64,000 nt of DNA from NCBI RefSeq assembly GCF_014649375.1, contig NZ_BMSX01000022.1, positions 124,001-188,000 of the forward strand, given 5' to 3'. Positions 52,439-61,660 of the stretch are shown piece by piece (position 1 is the stretch's first letter; each line of letters opens with the position of its first letter). The notes under the pieces were generated by a model. The model was not told where the DNA came from and searched no databases. It saw only the letters and a list, made by a program, of their open reading frames with translations. The position numbers were made by a program, and so were the translations under genes. The stretch comes from Streptomyces aurantiogriseus (GTDB lineage: Bacteria > Actinomycetota > Actinomycetes > Streptomycetales > Streptomycetaceae).

Positions 52439-53920
52439 CTATCCGTGCGTCGTGATGGTGTGCGCTTCGGTGAAGGAGAGCAGACCCTCGGGGCCCATCT
52501 CGCGTCCGATACCGCTCTGCCGGAAGCCGCCGAACGGAGCCCGGTCGTCGCATGCGACGGCGTTGGCGTGGTTGATCCAGGTGGTGCCGGTACGCAGTCG
52601 TTCCGCGAGGGCTGCCGCGCGGGCGGCATCGGCGCTCCAGACCGAGGAGCACAGTCCCGACCAGTCGTTGTTGACATGGTGCAGTACGGAGTCGACGTCG
52701 TCGAAGGGCAGGATCGGCAGGGCGGGGCCGAACTGTTCCTCGGTGACGATCCGCAGGCCGGTGTCCGGGTCGAGGACGAGGGTGGGGCGCAGGAAGTGGC
52801 CCTTGGAGGTGGCCGCGCCGGGGGCCAGGGTGCCCAGTTCGCGCACCTCGGCTCCGGCTCCGGCCGCCTGGGCGAGCATGGCCGCCACCTTGTCGCGCTG
52901 GCCGGCGCTGTTGAGGGGGCCCATGGTCGAGGCAGGATCGTCTCCGGGCCCCACACGCTGGGTGTCGAGGGCGGAGGAGAGCGCGTCGACGAGTTCGTCG
53001 TAGCGGGAGCGGTGGACGTACACCCGCTTGACGGCCATGCAGACCTGGCCGCTCGTCAGGAAGGCGCCCTGGACGAGCCGTCCGATGTGCTCCTGGTCCA
53101 GTACGGCGTCGTCGAGGACGATCGCGGGATCGTTGCCGCCGAGTTCGAGCGTCACCGAAGCGAGGTTCTGTGCGGCGGCGGCCATGATGTGCTTGCCGGC
53201 GGCCGTGCTGCCGGTGAAGACGATCTTCCGTACGCGAGGGTCGGTGAGCAGCGGGGCGACCGCTTCGTTGCTGCCCGTCACGACGTTCAGCACCCCGGCC
53301 GGGAGCCCTGCGGCGAACAGCTCCAGCGTGCGCACCAGAGCCAGCGGCACGGTGGGCGGGGGCTTGACCACGGCCGTGTTCCCGGCAAGCAGCGCGTACG
53401 GCAGGCTCGCTCCGAGGATCGCGATCGGCCAGTTGAACGGCACGATGACGGTGACCACGCCCATGGGGAGGCGGTGGATGTACGAGGTCAGCGGCGGGCC
53501 GTCGAGACGCCGCACCTGGTCCAGGGAGTCGACCAGGTCGATCGCCGCCCGGGTGCGGGCCACGAAGACCCCCATCTCAACCTGGCTCTCGAAGGAGATC
53601 TTGCCGTTCTCGCGGGTCATCAAGGCCGCCCGCTCGGCCTCACTGCCGTCGAGCAGGGTGAGCGCCTCACTGATGATCTCCGCTCGCCGACGGGCGGGCA
53701 TCGCGGCCCAGGCGGGGAACGCGGCATCCGCGGCCGCGACTGCCGCGCGGGCTTGCTCCGGGGTCGCCGCGGCTGCGTGGCCGACGACCAGGTCGGGGGC
53801 GGCGGGGTTGCGGACGGCCGTCCACTCCTCGGTCTCGACGGTCTTGCCATCGATGAGCAGTCCGGTCCGGACGGGCGCCTCCCCGGTCTCCTGCGGTGCT
53901 GTATGGATTCTTTCGGACAT
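52439..53920 (-). CDS. NAD(P)-dependent aldehyde dehydrogenase II
   Basis: The 493-residue ALDH has VIVPFNWPIAILGASL, FTGSTAAGKHIM, catalytic Glu in VTLELGGNDPAIV, catalytic Cys in LTSGQVCMAVKRVYVH, EEQFGPALPIL and PFGGFRQSGIGRE. It is divergent from the IclR gene, with inverted repeats of IclR-operator style between them, so it is probably the regulated target. The substrate may be an aromatic or aliphatic aldehyde. Confidence 0.92.
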   Translation of the reverse strand: MSERIHTAPQETGEAPVRTGLLIDGKTVETEEWTAVRNPAAPDLVVGHAAAATPEQARAAVAAADAAFPAWAAMPARRRAEIISEALTLLDGSEAERAALMTRENGKISFESQVEMGVFVARTRAAIDLVDSLDQVRRLDGPPLTSYIHRLPMGVVTVIVPFNWPIAILGASLPYALLAGNTAVVKPPPTVPLALVRTLELFAAGLPAGVLNVVTGSNEAVAPLLTDPRVRKIVFTGSTAAGKHIMAAAAQNLASVTLELGGNDPAIVLDDAVLDQEHIGRLVQGAFLTSGQVCMAVKRVYVHRSRYDELVDALSSALDTQRVGPGDDPASTMGPLNSAGQRDKVAAMLAQAAGAGAEVRELGTLAPGAATSKGHFLRPTLVLDPDTGLRIVTEEQFGPALPILPFDDVDSVLHHVNNDWSGLCSSVWSADAARAAALAERLRTGTTWINHANAVACDDRAPFGGFRQSGIGREMGPEGLLSFTEAHTITTHG

Positions 53921-53985
53921 GCGACTCTCCAGGAAAGATCAAGAAGCGCGGGAAAGAAGGACTTGCGACGCCTGGCGGACAATCA

Positions 53986-53998
53986 TCCGCATGGCGGA
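53986..53998. promoter_or_regulatory. IclR-style operator, site 1
   Basis: TCCG-CATGG-CGGA, inside GGCGGACAATCATCCGCATGG-type repeats, 66 nt before the aldehyde dehydrogenase II ATG. Confidence 0.55.
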
Positions 53999-54072
53999 CA
54001 TGGTCGGCTCAGGGTCACTTTGGACAATTGACCGTGTCAACCCCTCGGATGCGGAAGCCTCGCAGGCACCGC

Positions 54073-54089
54073 TGTCCGCATCACGGACA
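54073..54089. promoter_or_regulatory. IclR-style operator, site 2
   Basis: TGTCCG-CATCA-CGGACA, a perfect 6-bp inverted repeat with the same 5-nt spacing as site 1, 52 nt before the IclR GTG. Confidence 0.6.
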
Positions 54090-54140
54090 CACGTTAGGCT
54101 GACCGGTCAGAGACCACCGCGACCGCAGCCGAGGAGCCAC

Positions 54141-54932
54141 GTGCCACGCCACGGAACAGGACCGGATTTCATCGAGGCGCTGGCGCGGGGGCTGGAAGTC
54201 ATCGCCGCGTTCCGGCCGGGGCACCCGCGGATGTCGCTGGCTCAGGTCGCCGGCGCCACCGGACTCGCCAGGCCGACCGCCCGGAGGATTCTGCTGACTC
54301 TGGAGGAACTCGGCTATGTGCGCTCGTGCGAGACAGGGTTCGCGCTGACCCCCCGGGTGCTCGAACTCGGGGTCGCCTACGTACGCTCCATGGGCTTGTG
54401 GGACATCGCGCGGCCCCACATGGAGCGGCTGGTGGAGCGGACCGACGAGTCGTGCTCCGTGGCTCAGCTGGATGGATCGGACATCATCTATGTGGCCCGG
54501 GTGGCCGTCCCGAAGCTGGTGACCCTGTCGGTGCAGATCGGAACGCGGTTTCCGGCACTGCAGACCTCCCTGGGAAAGGTACTGCTGGCGGCACTGCCGG
54601 GGAATGAGCTGGAAAAGGTGCTCGCCGAACCCTCACGCTCGGGGCTGACGCCGTGCTGGCAGCCCAGCCCCGACGAACGCGACGCGGTCCTGCGCGAGGT
54701 GCGGGCTCGTGGGTGGGCGCTGACGGACCAACAGCTGGCGCCCGGCATTCGGTCGGTCGCGGCACCGTTGCGTGACGGCTCCGGCCAGGTCATCGCGGCA
54801 CTCAACGTCAACTGCCACGCGGCCGAAACATCGGTCGAGCGGCTTGTCGAGGAGCATCTACCGCTGCTGTTGCAGACCGCGGGAGACATCAGCGCGGATT
54901 TCGCCCGCGTCGCCGCCGTCCCGCAGACCTGA
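54141..54932 (+). CDS. IclR family transcriptional regulator
   Basis: The 263-residue protein has an N-terminal winged helix (FIEALARGLEVIAAF, LAQVAGATGLARPTARRILLTLEELGYVRSCETGFALTPRVLELG) and a C-terminal effector domain (SVAQLDGSDIIYVARV, FPALQTSLGKVLLAAL, GIRSVAAPLRDGSGQVIAALNV). The domain style matches PcaR/PobR-like regulators of aromatic acid catabolism. GTG 54141 follows GAGGAG. It is divergent from aldehyde dehydrogenase II with two inverted repeats between. Confidence 0.93.
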   Translation: MPRHGTGPDFIEALARGLEVIAAFRPGHPRMSLAQVAGATGLARPTARRILLTLEELGYVRSCETGFALTPRVLELGVAYVRSMGLWDIARPHMERLVERTDESCSVAQLDGSDIIYVARVAVPKLVTLSVQIGTRFPALQTSLGKVLLAALPGNELEKVLAEPSRSGLTPCWQPSPDERDAVLREVRARGWALTDQQLAPGIRSVAAPLRDGSGQVIAALNVNCHAAETSVERLVEEHLPLLLQTAGDISADFARVAAVPQT

Positions 54933-54986
54933 GCAGTCACTGCCCCTGGCACGGACCTGAGGGCCGTAAGAGGGGCCGCGTGCGCG

Positions 54987-55898
54987 TCACGCCTCCTCAA
55001 CGGCTTCCAGATCGAGGGGTGTGGGCCTGAAGTCCTGGAGTCGGTCCGCATAGGCGCCTGAGAAGAGTTCCGCGACCGATCCGGCGGTCCAGCCGCCCTG
55101 CCCGAACCGCTCCTCGACCTCACCGGGGTGCGTCCACAGGGCGATCCGGTCGCCTCCCGCCGCGATGGCCTGTCCGGTGACGTGGGCAGACTCCTTGGAC
55201 GCGAGGTACACGATCACCGGTGCCACGTCTTCCGGCGATCCCAGCCCCTGCCGCCGGATGGCGTCGGGAACGGGCTCCCCGGCATCGACCTTCGCCACGA
55301 GGTCACCGACCCGGGGCATGGTCGCCACCATGCGGGTCAGCGCGGTCGGCACGATGGCGTTGACGGTGACATCGATCTTCGCGAGCTCGAGCGCCCAGGT
55401 GCGCGTCATCGCGACGATCGCGCCCTTGGACGCCGAGTACGCGGTCTGGCCGAAGCTGGCGCGCTGCCCCGCCGGTGATCCCACCAGGATGAGACGACCG
55501 CCCTCGCCCTGTTCGCGGAAGCGGGCAGCCGCCGCGCGACCGCAGGTGAACGTACCGCGCAGATGGCTGTTGACGACGAGGTCGAAGTCGTCGTCGGTGG
55601 TGTTGCGCAGGGTCCGGTCGCGCAGCGCACCGGCGTTGGTGACCATCACGTCCAGTCGGCCGAACTCGTCGACCGCGCGCCGCACCAGCGCGTCGGCGAA
55701 CTCGGAACCTCCGACCGCACCGACATGGGCGACGGCCGTTCCGCCCGCGTCCGTGATCAGGTCGACCGTCTCCGTGGCCACATCGGCGTCCAGGTCGTTC
55801 ACGACGACGGCGGCACCCGCCGCGGCCATCGCGCGAGCATAGGCACGTCCCAGGCCTCGGCCCGAACCTGTGACAATGGCGACTTTGCCGTCGAGCAT
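54987..55898 (-). CDS. Short-chain dehydrogenase/reductase with C-terminal extension
   Basis: The 303-residue SDR has TGSGRGLGRAYARAMA (cofactor), NDLDADVA, TNAGALRDRTL, VGSPAGQRASFGQTAYSASKGA (Ser and Tyr-x3-Lys catalytic residues) and NAIVPTALTRM. The extra 40 C-terminal residues and the sequence style resemble hydroxyacyl-CoA dehydrogenases of the multifunctional-enzyme type. ATG 55898. It converges with the IclR gene. Confidence 0.9.
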   Translation of the reverse strand: MLDGKVAIVTGSGRGLGRAYARAMAAAGAAVVVNDLDADVATETVDLITDAGGTAVAHVGAVGGSEFADALVRRAVDEFGRLDVMVTNAGALRDRTLRNTTDDDFDLVVNSHLRGTFTCGRAAAARFREQGEGGRLILVGSPAGQRASFGQTAYSASKGAIVAMTRTWALELAKIDVTVNAIVPTALTRMVATMPRVGDLVAKVDAGEPVPDAIRRQGLGSPEDVAPVIVYLASKESAHVTGQAIAAGGDRIALWTHPGEVEERFGQGGWTAGSVAELFSGAYADRLQDFRPTPLDLEAVEEA

Positions 55899-56000
55899 GC
55901 TGTCCTCCTGAACGGGGGGGGCGATAGGGCGACTCCCCTGAGCGTAGGAACGCCTGGGCCCGTGAGGATCCCGCTGATGACGGCACCTGCGGCCGACCTG

Positions 56001-56021
56001 TGTCCCGGCCGGTCCGGGACA
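56001..56021. terminator. Hairpin between the response regulator and SDR genes
   Basis: TGTCCCGG and CCGGGACA are perfect 8-bp arms with a 5-nt loop, 22 nt beyond the response-regulator stop; it may instead act as an operator for the SDR. Confidence 0.5.
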
Positions 56022-56043
56022 TCCGTCGCGGTCGGCAGGGCGG

Positions 56044-56853
56044 TCAGCCCTTCGGGGGCACCAGTCCTTGCCGCACCGCGAGCAACGCGGCCTGGGTGCG
56101 GGAGGTGAGCCGGAGTTTGCGCAGAACGTTGCTCACGTGGGTGCGGGCGGTGCGCTCGCTGATCACCAACTCGTCGGCGATCTGCTGGTTCGACCGGCCC
56201 TCGGCGACGAGGACGAGGACGTCGCGTTCCCGGCTGGTGAGCGAGGCGAGCCCGGTCGGCGGCGAAACGATCTCCTGGGTGAGTCCTCTGGCCACCGCGG
56301 GGTCGAGGAAGACCTCGCCCCGGGCGGCCGCGCGGATTGCGGCGACCACCTCACTTGCGTCGGCGTCCTTGAGCAGGTAGCCGGCGGCCCCCTGCGCGAG
56401 CGCCGCATGAACGCGTTCCATCTCGCCGAAGCTGGTGAGCACCACAAGTCGGAGACCAGGGTGGCGCTGCTTGATCGCTCCGATCGCCGTCGCCCCGTCC
56501 ATCTTGGGCATGAGCAGGTCAATCAGGACCACGTCCGGCAGTTCCTGGTGAGCGGCCATCGCGTCGAGCCTGGTGAGTGCCTCCTGACCGTCGGCGGCCT
56601 CCGCGGCCACTTCCATGTCGTCCAGGACTTCGAGGTAGGCGCGGATTCCGCGGCGTACGACGGCGTGGTCGTCGACGATCAGGACCCGGACCGGGCGGGG
56701 TTCTCCGTTTTCCGGAGCGGAACCGCCGATGGGATGCTCCCTGATCCCCCCGAGCCTGGGGGCGACTCCGGCACTCGTACGGGAAGGGGTATGACGACCC
56801 GTACGGTCGTGCCGCTCCTCGCGCCGGATCTGATCCTCATGGTGCCGCCCCAT
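56044..56853 (-). CDS. NarL/LuxR-family response regulator
   Basis: Receiver domain (VRVLIVDDHAVVRRGIRAYLE, acceptor Asp112 in VVLIDLLMPKMDG, VVLTSF, YLLKDA) followed by a LuxR-type HTH (LTSRERDVLVLVAEGRSNQQIADELVISERTARTHVSNVLRKL). No ATG, GTG or TTG occurs in frame between the receiver and position 56853, whose ATG has AAGGA before it. That start adds 55 low-complexity residues and overlaps the kinase gene by 175 bp. The pair forms a two-component system. Confidence 0.88.
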   Translation of the reverse strand: MGRHHEDQIRREERHDRTGRHTPSRTSAGVAPRLGGIREHPIGGSAPENGEPRPVRVLIVDDHAVVRRGIRAYLEVLDDMEVAAEAADGQEALTRLDAMAAHQELPDVVLIDLLMPKMDGATAIGAIKQRHPGLRLVVLTSFGEMERVHAALAQGAAGYLLKDADASEVVAAIRAAARGEVFLDPAVARGLTQEIVSPPTGLASLTSRERDVLVLVAEGRSNQQIADELVISERTARTHVSNVLRKLRLTSRTQAALLAVRQGLVPPKG

Positions 56854-58331
56854 CGCTCTGTCCTTTCCCGCATGGTCCTCAGTCCGTAGCCGTGGTGTCC
56901 GGTGGCAGTCGCCGCCTCGCCGTCCTCGTTCTCCTGTGCGGCCCGTCGCCCGCCGGATTCCGTGATCCCGCGGCCGTCGTCGCGGATGGCGGCGGTCAGG
57001 GTGTGGTCGTGTACGGCGAGGCGGATGGTGACGGTGGTGGCCTCCGCGTGCTTGACCACGTTGTGGATGGCCTCCCCGACGATCCGGTACATGTCCTCGG
57101 CCAGTTCCGGTTCGACCGTGTCCACTTGTTGTCCGCACTCCAGCCGGATGCTGAGGCCCGTCCGGTTCTCGGTGCTTTTGACGAGCGTGGTCACCGCGTC
57201 CTCAAGGCCGAGCCGGAGGGAGGAGGCGGGACGCAGTTCGTGCACCATGGCCCTCAGGTCGGCGAGGACGGTTCGCGAGAGGGCCCCGACCTCGTCCGCG
57301 AAGGCCCGGACCGCTTCCGCCGGCACCGCTTTGTCCCGCGCGCCCAGCACTCCGACGGCGTTGGCCTGCATGCCGATGGAGAACACCTGCTGCACGATCG
57401 AGTCGTGCAGGTCGCGGGCGAGGCGCTGACGCTCGTTGCGGCGGGCGCCCTCGCGCTCACGCTGAAGCAGTGTGGCGTAGTCGACGGCGAGGGCGGCCTG
57501 TTCCGCCATGGCGGCGAGGAACTCCAGGGTCCGGCTCCCGATCTCCTGCCCGGGGGCGAAGTAGGCGTTCAGCACCCCTTCGGGACGACCGCGCGCCATC
57601 AACGGCACACTGACGAAGGAGTCCCAGTTCAGCTCCCCGAGGTAGGCGTGCAGCGGTTCCCAGGCCGGGTCCTCGAGGATCTGGGCCCACCGGTGCGGGA
57701 CGACGATCGGCTTGCGTTCCTTCAGGGTGTCCAGCATGCACAGCCGGGCGCCCCGGTCACGGCACTCCAGCAGACGGTCGAGGAACGCGTCCCAGTGGCG
57801 CAGTCCCGCGGAGCCCATCAGCCGCAGTTCCCGGCCGGTGCTGTCGAGGGTGAGGATCTGCACGCCGGCCAGGCCGTCCGCCTGGACGATCTGCTGGGCC
57901 ACAGCGTCCAGTGTGGAGCCGAGCGAGCCCTCCGAGGCCAGTGCGATCGACGTCCGGGCGATCGCCGCGATCCTGCGCTGCCGGTGCCATTCGTCGGTGA
58001 CGTCGCGGAACGACACCACCGTGAACTTCGGGTCGGCCGGCAGACTGCGGGCGCGGTAGGCGAACTCACGTCGAGGTCCGCGGGCGGGCTCCCAGTGGGC
58101 CACCTGCTCGTCCGACCGGACCTCCAGCAGCCCCGCGCGGCACTCGGCTGCTCCCTCCACCAGGGTGAACGGGGACGGCGCACCGATGAGGTCGCCCTCT
58201 GCGTCCGCCCGAAGCAGCGCGGCCGCCGCCGGGTTCAGCCGTACGAACCGGCCCACGCAGTCCAGAACGGCGAGGCCGTCCGGCGCGACGGCGGCGATGT
58301 CGTCCCACCCCACGAGCGGCGACGCGGACAT
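56679..58331 (-). CDS. Sensor histidine kinase (PAS-GAF-HisKA_3-HATPase)
   Basis: The 550-residue soluble kinase has a PAS-like region (residues 10-112), a GAF domain (about 125-285), the dimerisation/phosphoacceptor box RQRLARDLHDSIVQQVF with His309, and an ATPase domain (EAIHNVVKHAEATTV, IRDDGRGI, GYGLRTMRERTERWGG). No transmembrane helix is seen, so the signal is probably cytoplasmic, such as a small molecule bound by GAF or PAS. It is cotranscribed with the response regulator and divergent from the acyl-CoA synthetase gene. Confidence 0.93.
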   Translation of the reverse strand: MSASPLVGWDDIAAVAPDGLAVLDCVGRFVRLNPAAAALLRADAEGDLIGAPSPFTLVEGAAECRAGLLEVRSDEQVAHWEPARGPRREFAYRARSLPADPKFTVVSFRDVTDEWHRQRRIAAIARTSIALASEGSLGSTLDAVAQQIVQADGLAGVQILTLDSTGRELRLMGSAGLRHWDAFLDRLLECRDRGARLCMLDTLKERKPIVVPHRWAQILEDPAWEPLHAYLGELNWDSFVSVPLMARGRPEGVLNAYFAPGQEIGSRTLEFLAAMAEQAALAVDYATLLQREREGARRNERQRLARDLHDSIVQQVFSIGMQANAVGVLGARDKAVPAEAVRAFADEVGALSRTVLADLRAMVHELRPASSLRLGLEDAVTTLVKSTENRTGLSIRLECGQQVDTVEPELAEDMYRIVGEAIHNVVKHAEATTVTIRLAVHDHTLTAAIRDDGRGITESGGRRAAQENEDGEAATATGHHGYGLRTMRERTERWGGTMRIRSGARSGTTVRVVIPLPVRVPESPPGSGGSGSIPSAVPLRKTENPARSGS

Positions 58332-58701
58332 GACCGATCTCCCTCAACATCGACGAAGAACCCGCCCCGCAGACCTGCTGTGCGACAGGGACGCGTTCGA
58401 AAACCGCGCGCCTGCGTCGTACGCGTCGGCCGGTTTGGGGACGAAGGCGACTTGCGCCCGGCCACAGCATCGTAGCCCGGCGTATTCGAGGTGGTCCTAC
58501 GTCATTCGACCTGTTCGTCGGCAGGTCGCAGCGCCGAGCCGCTTCAGTCATTGCTCGCGTTCCCCGCGGGGAGGCCGCCTGCCTAGGTTGAGAGGACGCC
58601 CCGCGGACCGTTACGCCCCCGAAAGGATCCGCGGGGCCCCACGAGCCGCCTGTTCGGCCGTGCGCTCCGCGTAAGCCATCGAGGACGAGGAGGTCCGAGA
58701 C

Positions 58702-60342
58702 GTGAACGTGTCCATCGGCACGATCTGGGAGGCGGTCTGCCGCGCGCTGCCCGACGCCGTCGCCATCACGGAACCCGGCCGTGAGACCACGTACCGCGAC
58801 TTCGACGAGCGTGCGTCACGGCTGGCCGCCGCACTGGAAGCGGCCGGGGTGGGCGAGGGCCACACCGTGGCCTGCTATCTGTACAACGGCGCCGCCTACC
58901 TGGAGACGGTCTTCGCCGCCTTCAAGCTCGGTGCCGTACCGGTGAACGCCAACTACCGCTACACCGGCGAGGAACTTTCCGAACTGCTGACCGACGCCGA
59001 CGCCGCCGCGGTCGTCTTCAGCGGCGCCTTGGCCGACCGGGTCGCGCATGCCGCGAAGCATGTGCGCACACTGAAGCTGCTGGTGAGGGTGGGCGAGCCG
59101 CCCGCCGACGGTCCGGGCGGGCCCGCGGTGCCCGAACTGGAGGAGCTGCTGACCGCGCACGCGCCACGCGAGCCTCAGCGACGGCCCGGAACGGACCAAC
59201 TGTTCATGTACACCGGCGGGACCACGGGCAAGCCGAAGGGCGTCATATGGCAGCTGAGCGACCTGCTGCGTGCCCACGTAGTCCCGTTCTACCACCCGCT
59301 CGGAGTCACCGAACTCCCCGCAAGCCTCGACGAGGCCGTGGCCATCGCCGTCAAGGCTCGCCACGAAGGCCGCGCGCCGACCACGATGCCTGTCGTACCC
59401 CTGATGCACGCCACCGGGCTGTTCAACACCATGGGCGCTCTGATGACAGGAGGCCGGGCGGTCACCGCACGATCGGGCGGCCTCGATCCGGAACATGTCT
59501 GGCGCATGATCGCCGAGCAGCAGGTCGATACGGCCATCATCGCGGGCAACGCCGTGTGCCGCCCGCTCGTCGACGAACTCCTGCGGGCTGAGAAAGCCGG
59601 GACGCCGCACGACCTGCGCTCGTTGCGCAGGATGATCAGCTCCGGCACCGCGCTCAGCGATCCGCTCAAGAGGGCACTGCACGAACGTGCCGACGTCACC
59701 ATCACCGAAGCCATCGCATCGAGCGAAGGGGGCCCTTTCGCCTTCGCGATCACCTCCTCGGTAGAGGATCTGCCCTCGCGTTTCCACCCCGTTCCGGCGA
59801 CGCGGGTGATCGGCTCCGATGACCGCTTTCTCGAACCAGGCAGCGACGAGACGGGCGTCCTCGCCTATTGCGGGCCCATGCCGCTCGGCTACTACAAGGA
59901 CACCGAGAAGAGCGCGAAGGCGTACCGCACCATCGAGGGGGTCCGGTACGCGATCCCCGGCGACCTGGCTCGACTTGAGGCCGACGGCGCGATCCGGTTC
60001 CTCGGACGTGGTTCGGGCGTGATCAACACGGGTGGGGAGAAGGTGCACCCGCAGGAGGTGGAGAACGTACTGCTGGGGCATCCCGAGGTGACGGACTGTG
60101 CCGTCGTCGGCGTCCCCGACGAGACCTGGGGCGAGCGTGTGGCGGCCGTCGTGGCGGTCCAGCCGGGCAGTACCGTCACCGGTGACGAACTGCGCGACCT
60201 GGTCCGGCAGAGTCTCGCCGGGTACAAGGTGCCGCGTTCCATCGTCCTGACGGACAGACTGCCGCGGACCCCGACCGGCAAGCTCGAGACCGCCTGGGCC
60301 AGGAAGACGGCCCAGGAAGCCGGCTCGGGCGACGGAATGTGA
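58702..60342 (+). CDS. Acyl-CoA synthetase (FadD-like)
   Basis: The 546-residue ANL enzyme has YTGGTTGKPKGVIWQLSDL, ITEAIASSEGG, RGSGVINTGGEKVHPQEVENVL and PRTPTGKLETAWARK. It resembles the FadD17/19-type enzyme at 26988-28598 in the GGTTGxPKGVxW motif, with low similarity elsewhere. GTG 58702 follows GAGGAGG. The 370-bp divergent gap 58332-58701 shows no clear palindrome. It converges with the GntR gene. Confidence 0.88.
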   Translation: MNVSIGTIWEAVCRALPDAVAITEPGRETTYRDFDERASRLAAALEAAGVGEGHTVACYLYNGAAYLETVFAAFKLGAVPVNANYRYTGEELSELLTDADAAAVVFSGALADRVAHAAKHVRTLKLLVRVGEPPADGPGGPAVPELEELLTAHAPREPQRRPGTDQLFMYTGGTTGKPKGVIWQLSDLLRAHVVPFYHPLGVTELPASLDEAVAIAVKARHEGRAPTTMPVVPLMHATGLFNTMGALMTGGRAVTARSGGLDPEHVWRMIAEQQVDTAIIAGNAVCRPLVDELLRAEKAGTPHDLRSLRRMISSGTALSDPLKRALHERADVTITEAIASSEGGPFAFAITSSVEDLPSRFHPVPATRVIGSDDRFLEPGSDETGVLAYCGPMPLGYYKDTEKSAKAYRTIEGVRYAIPGDLARLEADGAIRFLGRGSGVINTGGEKVHPQEVENVLLGHPEVTDCAVVGVPDETWGERVAAVVAVQPGSTVTGDELRDLVRQSLAGYKVPRSIVLTDRLPRTPTGKLETAWARKTAQEAGSGDGM

Positions 60343-60356
60343 CCGTGGCGTCTGCC

Positions 60357-61010
60357 TCAGCTCGCGCGGTGCCGACCTGCTTCGAGCATCCGGATGGCCT
60401 CCACCGCAGTGGCGACATGGTCCCGCACGGCCGCTTCGGCCGCCGTCGGGTCCTTGGCGATGATCGCCTCGATGATCCGCTGGTGCTGGGGCAGCGACAC
60501 ACGGGCCCGCCCCGGCACCAGGGAGAGCACGAATGGGTGCCGCACCACCTGGGCCCGCAGCCGTTCGAGAACCTGGTCGGCCGTCTCGTGGCCGGCGATG
60601 TCGCGCACACAGCGGTGCAGACGGGCGTTGAGGTCGCTGTACGTCATCAGTTCGCCGTCGGCGACCGTCCTAGCCATGCTCGCGCCGATGCCACGCAGTT
60701 GTTCGGCCTGCGCCCGGTCGACCCGCTCCGTCGCACGAGCGGCGATCAGCCCCTCCACGACCATCCGCACCTCCGTGATCCGGACGGCCTCGGCGAAGCT
60801 GTTCTCCCGGACGCGCGCTCCGCAGTTGCGCTGGATCTCGACCAGCCCCTCCGCCGCCAGCAGCCGGAGTGCCGACCTGACGTCGGCGCGGCCGGCGCCG
60901 AACCGTTCGCAGAGGTCCGCCTCGATCAGGCGCTGTCGCGGCACGTACTCACCGCTCAGGAGCGCGTCCCGGACCGCACCGGTGACGTCGGTTTCCACAG
61001 GAAGGCTCAC
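60357..61010 (-). CDS. GntR family regulator (FadR/FCD type)
   Basis: A 217-residue regulator with a winged-helix (LLSGEYVPRQRLIEADLCERFGAGRADVRSALRLLAAEGLVEIQRNCGARV) and an all-helical FCD domain (RMVVEGLIAARATERVD, DLNARLHRCVRDIAGHE, QHQRIIEAIIAKDPTAAEAAVRDHV) with the Asp/His metal-ligand pattern. GTG 61010 is chosen; GTG 61061 has no ribosome site. It is divergent from the PIG-L/VanAB genes and probably controls them. Confidence 0.9.
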   Translation of the reverse strand: MSLPVETDVTGAVRDALLSGEYVPRQRLIEADLCERFGAGRADVRSALRLLAAEGLVEIQRNCGARVRENSFAEAVRITEVRMVVEGLIAARATERVDRAQAEQLRGIGASMARTVADGELMTYSDLNARLHRCVRDIAGHETADQVLERLRAQVVRHPFVLSLVPGRARVSLPQHQRIIEAIIAKDPTAAEAAVRDHVATAVEAIRMLEAGRHRAS

Positions 61011-61084
61011 GGTGCTCAGTCGCCCTCCACAGGGCACGGCACTTCGCACCACGCCGGTCACCCACTCGATCCCAAGGAGTCCTG

Positions 61085-61660
61085 ATGACCTCCCACACCT
61101 CCACTCCGTCCGAAGGGGCGCTGCTGGTGATCAGCGCGCACGCGGGCGACTTCGTCTGGCGGGACGGTCTCGCCCTGGACGAGATCAAGGCACTGCGCCG
61201 CACCGAAGCCACGAACGCCGCGGCCCCGCTGGGCGCGGAGATCGAGTTCCTGGACGCCGGGGACTACCCCCTGCTGGAGACACCGGAGTTGGTGGACCGC
61301 ATCGTGCGCGTGTACCGGGAGGTGCACCCCGCGGTCGTCCTCACCCACACCCTCGCCGACCCCTACAACGGCGACCACCCGGCCGCCGCCCGCATGGCGC
61401 TCCAGGCTCGCGTGCCGGCTCAGGCCGTCGGCTACGACGCGCCCGGTGAACCGCTCGGTGCTCCCCCGGTGTTCTTCTGCGAGCCGCACCAACCGGAGCA
61501 GTGCGACTTCAAGCCGAACGTCCTGCTGGACATCACCCCGGTCTTCGACAAGAAGCGCAAGGCCATGCGCAACGCCGGCCCCCATCTCGGCCTCTCGCAC
61601 GGAACCATGGGAGAGGCGTACGTGCGGCTCTACCCGCAGACGACGGGTGTTCCGGCGTGA
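61085..61660 (+). CDS. PIG-L family protein, shortened 4-oxalomesaconate hydratase (GalB)-like
   Basis: The 191-residue protein has LLVISAHAGDFVWRDG (the AHxxD metal motif), EIEFLDAGDYPLLET, VVLTHTLADPYNGDHPAA (later metal His), and FFCEPHQPEQCDFKPNVLLDIT, the last being typical of GalB-like PIG-L proteins. Usual members are near 250 residues: here about 45 residues seem missing between WRDG and EIKALRRTEA, in frame. GalB hydrates 4-oxalomesaconate in gallate and protocatechuate meta-cleavage. ATG 61085 follows AAGGAG. Overlap GTGA with the next gene shows coupling. Confidence 0.8.
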   Translation: MTSHTSTPSEGALLVISAHAGDFVWRDGLALDEIKALRRTEATNAAAPLGAEIEFLDAGDYPLLETPELVDRIVRVYREVHPAVVLTHTLADPYNGDHPAAARMALQARVPAQAVGYDAPGEPLGAPPVFFCEPHQPEQCDFKPNVLLDITPVFDKKRKAMRNAGPHLGLSHGTMGEAYVRLYPQTTGVPA

